A stretch of 7,752 nt of DNA from Tannerella sp. (lineage in GTDB: Bacteria > Bacteroidota > Bacteroidia > Bacteroidales > Tannerellaceae): contig JAITDQ010000222.1 of the NCBI GenBank assembly GCA_031282485.1, positions 1-7,752 of the forward strand, written 5' to 3'. The position numbers were made by a program, and so were the translations under genes. How positions within the stretch are numbered: the first letter of the stretch is position 1; each line of letters starts with the position of its first letter. Under the pieces are notes generated by a model. It had not been told where the DNA came from, made no database searches, and saw only the letters and a program-made list of their open reading frames with translations. Of the stretch, positions 6,588-7,752 are shown in pieces.

Positions 6588-6608
6588 TTTTCTCAATGCG
6601 TATTTTTG
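6577..6608 (+). promoter_or_regulatory. Promoter of tcdA
   Basis: TTTG (6577-6580), 20 bases, then TATTTTTG (6601-6608) matches the consensus fully. Transcription should begin near 6615, giving a leader of roughly 15 bases that contains AGGA at 6621-6624, five bases before the ATG. Confidence 0.78.
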
Positions 6609-6629
6609 CGGCGCTAAAACAGGATAATT

Positions 6630-7418
6630 ATGTATCGGGAAGAAGATATTTTCGGTCGCAGTGAATTACTGGTCGGCCGCGAACAAATGAATAAGATAGG
6701 CGGGACGCGGGTTATACTGTTCGGCGCCGGAGGTGTCGGCAGCTGGTGTGCCGAGAGCCTGATCCGTTCGGGAATAGGCCATCTGACCATCGTCGATTCC
6801 GACAGTGTCAGCGTGTCAAACATCAACCGTCAGTTGCCCGCCACAACCGAAACGGTCGGTCTGGTAAAAGTGGAAGTGCTGCGTAAACGCCTGCTCTCCA
6901 TCAATCCACATGCCGGTATCACAGCCATACAGGGCGTCTATTCGGCCGAAACAGCCGAATCGTTCCGGCTCAACGACTTCGATTATATCATCGACGCGAT
7001 CGACAGCCTGCAACATAAAACGCATCTCATCGTCGCGGCGACGCGCACAAAAGCAATGTTTTTCTCAAGCATGGGCGCCGCTTTAAAATTAGACCCGTCC
7101 GGAATAAGAGTAGCCGAATTTTGGAAAGTACGTGGATGCCCCTTAGCGGCCGCATTACGTCGCCGCCTGAAAAAAAACACGCCACCTGCAAAAAAATTCC
7201 TTTGTGTGTTCAGCGAGGAAGTTCTCCCGAACAGGGGTGCACAGGCGGAACAGCGGCCGGAAGATACGTCCGGTTACCGGGAGCCGCCCGTCGCCGGACA
7301 GTCTGTCTGGGACAAACGAAAAGCCCGGATTAACGGAACAATGGTTCACATAACCGCCATTTTCGGATTTACACTCGCCGGGTTAGTCATCCGGGACATC
7401 ATCAACAAAGCCGAATAA
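6630..7418 (+). CDS. tcdA: tRNA threonylcarbamoyladenosine dehydratase (ThiF/E1 superfamily)
   Basis: TcdA (CsdL) uses ATP to activate and cyclise the t6A base at position 37 of ANN-decoding tRNAs to ct6A. The 262-residue protein starts with REEDIFGRSELLVG, typical of the group. Next come the nucleotide-binding GAGGVGSWCAESLIRSGIG (32-50), the acidic D56 at the end of the second strand (LTIVDSD), NINRQLPA (64-71) with the conserved R67, K80, and the strand YIIDAID (119-125). SSMGAALKLDPSGIRV (146-161) and PLAAALRRRLKK (171-182) match the C-terminal half of TcdA rather than MoeB or ThiF. The zinc-binding CxxC pairs of MoeB/ThiF are absent, as expected. The C-terminus (ITAIFGFTLAGLVIRDII) is the hydrophobic helix usual for TcdA. 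The ATG at 6630 has AGGA five bases upstream. The gene diverges from tRNA-Pro and shares its promoter region. No sulfur-transfer partner gene is adjacent. Confidence 0.92.
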   Translation: MYREEDIFGRSELLVGREQMNKIGGTRVILFGAGGVGSWCAESLIRSGIGHLTIVDSDSVSVSNINRQLPATTETVGLVKVEVLRKRLLSINPHAGITAIQGVYSAETAESFRLNDFDYIIDAIDSLQHKTHLIVAATRTKAMFFSSMGAALKLDPSGIRVAEFWKVRGCPLAAALRRRLKKNTPPAKKFLCVFSEEVLPNRGAQAEQRPEDTSGYREPPVAGQSVWDKRKARINGTMVHITAIFGFTLAGLVIRDIINKAE

Positions 7419-7453
7419 TTACATGTGACGCCGGCTGTTAAAACCGGACGTCC

Positions 7454-7489
7454 TCCGGCCGCGGCAAACACTTTTGTGCCGCGACCGGA
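7454..7489. terminator. GC-rich hairpin after tcdA
   Basis: TCCGG-C-CGCGGCA (7454-7466) pairs with TGCCGCG-A-CCGGA (7477-7489): twelve pairs with one C/A mismatch, around a ten-base loop. It lies 36 bases after the tcdA stop and may end that transcript or protect its 3' end. No T run follows on either side, so it is not a canonical intrinsic terminator. Confidence 0.5.
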
Positions 7490-7644
7490 TCGACAAATGA
7501 TTGCATGCATGATTACCATGATAATGGGGATGAACAGCATCGGATAACGTTTTGTCACCGTTGACGCCTGCAAAAACCGGCTATAATTAAAAGGGAAGTT
7601 GCTTCAACGGGCAAACTGCGGCGAAGCAGCTCTCTTTCAAAAGC

Positions 7645-7655
7645 GCTCTTTGACA
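7645..7655 (+). promoter_or_regulatory. boxA-like antitermination motif
   Basis: GCTCTTTGACA differs by one base from the last eleven bases of the E. coli rrn boxA (TGCTCTTTAACA). Similar sequences occur in leaders of ribosomal RNA operons, where NusB/NusE bind the RNA. Here it lies upstream of the only clear promoter, so it could work only if a promoter further upstream exists. A chance match is possible. Confidence 0.3.
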
Positions 7656-7661
7656 TATTGA

Positions 7662-7695
7662 TTTACATGTTAATGTAAAAGAAAGTATTTCTTTT
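7662..7695. repeat. Two overlapping inverted repeats upstream of a promoter
   Basis: TTTACAT (7662-7668) and ATGTAAA (7673-7679) form the first dyad with a four-base gap. AAAAGAAA (7677-7684) and TTTCTTTT (7688-7695) form the second with a three-base gap. They share 7677-7679, so as RNA they would exclude each other. As DNA they lie just before the -33 element and could be operators. Confidence 0.6.
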
Positions 7696-7701
7696 TTTGC
7701 G

Positions 7702-7731
7702 TTGTATCATAAGAATAAAATTGTATCTTTG
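7702..7731 (+). promoter_or_regulatory. Promoter for a gene beyond the window
   Basis: TTG (7702-7704), 19 bases, then TATCTTTG (7724-7731) fits the Bacteroidota consensus. Transcription would begin near 7738 and run off the right edge of the window; the gene it serves is not visible. Confidence 0.7.
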
Positions 7732-7752
7732 TGGCATTGCAGGAACGTATTA

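Larger units (their letters stand above)
7419..7752. other. Non-coding region with hairpin, boxA-like motif, inverted repeats and promoter
   Basis: No convincing gene is present in these 334 bases. From left to right they hold a GC-rich hairpin after tcdA, a featureless stretch around 7490-7640, a boxA-like motif, two overlapping inverted repeats and a good promoter pointing out of the window. An open frame on the minus strand (7346-7573) runs through the hairpin and into tcdA and is not credible as a gene. Confidence 0.7.

Noticed and set aside
1723..7457. Shared CGTCCTCCG in the hairpin regions after the DeoR-family gene (1723-1731) and after tcdA (7449-7457)
   Set aside because: Only nine bases, and the hairpins around them differ. 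Too short to call a repeat family from two copies.
7346..7573. 75-residue minus-strand frame with a hydrophobic stretch near its start
   Set aside because: It starts with TTG, overlaps the end of tcdA by more than 70 bases and runs through the GC-rich hairpin. No family or promoter supports it.

Overview
The window looks like chromosomal DNA of a Bacteroidales bacterium (phylum Bacteroidota). Several intergenic regions carry the phylum's promoter pattern, a -33 TTG/TTTG about 18-20 bases before a -7 TAnnTTTG. Ribosome-binding sites are weak or absent, and the gene content fits: a DUF3109 cysteine-rich protein, GpmI, an OMPLA-type phospholipase and TcdA. The genus cannot be fixed from what is visible.

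Left part (1-930): the 3' end of an unrecognised gene runs in from the window edge. It is followed at once by a short CRISPR array (about 455-813) with 36-base repeats and 29-30-base spacers. The repeats begin GTTG, end CAAC and contain a central CCTT/AAGG hairpin. This closely resembles the direct repeats of type VI-B (Cas13b, RNA-targeting) systems. No cas effector lies inside the window, so one would have to lie to the left of position 1. The gene fragment is therefore a candidate VI-B accessory protein, but this is unproven. Repeat variants change in pairs that keep both stems, and the left edge of the array decays into, and overlaps, the stop codon of the preceding gene.

Middle (930-4060): a DeoR-family regulator on the + strand has its own promoter. 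It converges on a minus-strand pair, gpmI (2,3-bisphosphoglycerate-independent phosphoglycerate mutase) followed by a DUF3109 cysteine-rich protein. A strong hairpin separates the convergent ends.

Right part (4060-7752): a tRNA-Arg(CCG) with a very tight promoter is followed by a membrane sensor histidine kinase and an outer-membrane phospholipase A, probably co-transcribed. A tRNA-Pro(CGG) lies on the minus strand. Its textbook terminator reads into the 3' end of the phospholipase gene. tRNA-Pro and tcdA (tRNA t6A-modification enzyme) diverge from an almost perfectly symmetric bidirectional promoter built on a 10-bp inverted repeat. The last 330 bases hold no convincing gene. They contain a GC-rich hairpin, a boxA-like motif, two overlapping inverted repeats and a good promoter aimed at a gene beyond the window.

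The genes are mostly housekeeping. The CRISPR array is the main accessory element and the part most worth following up.
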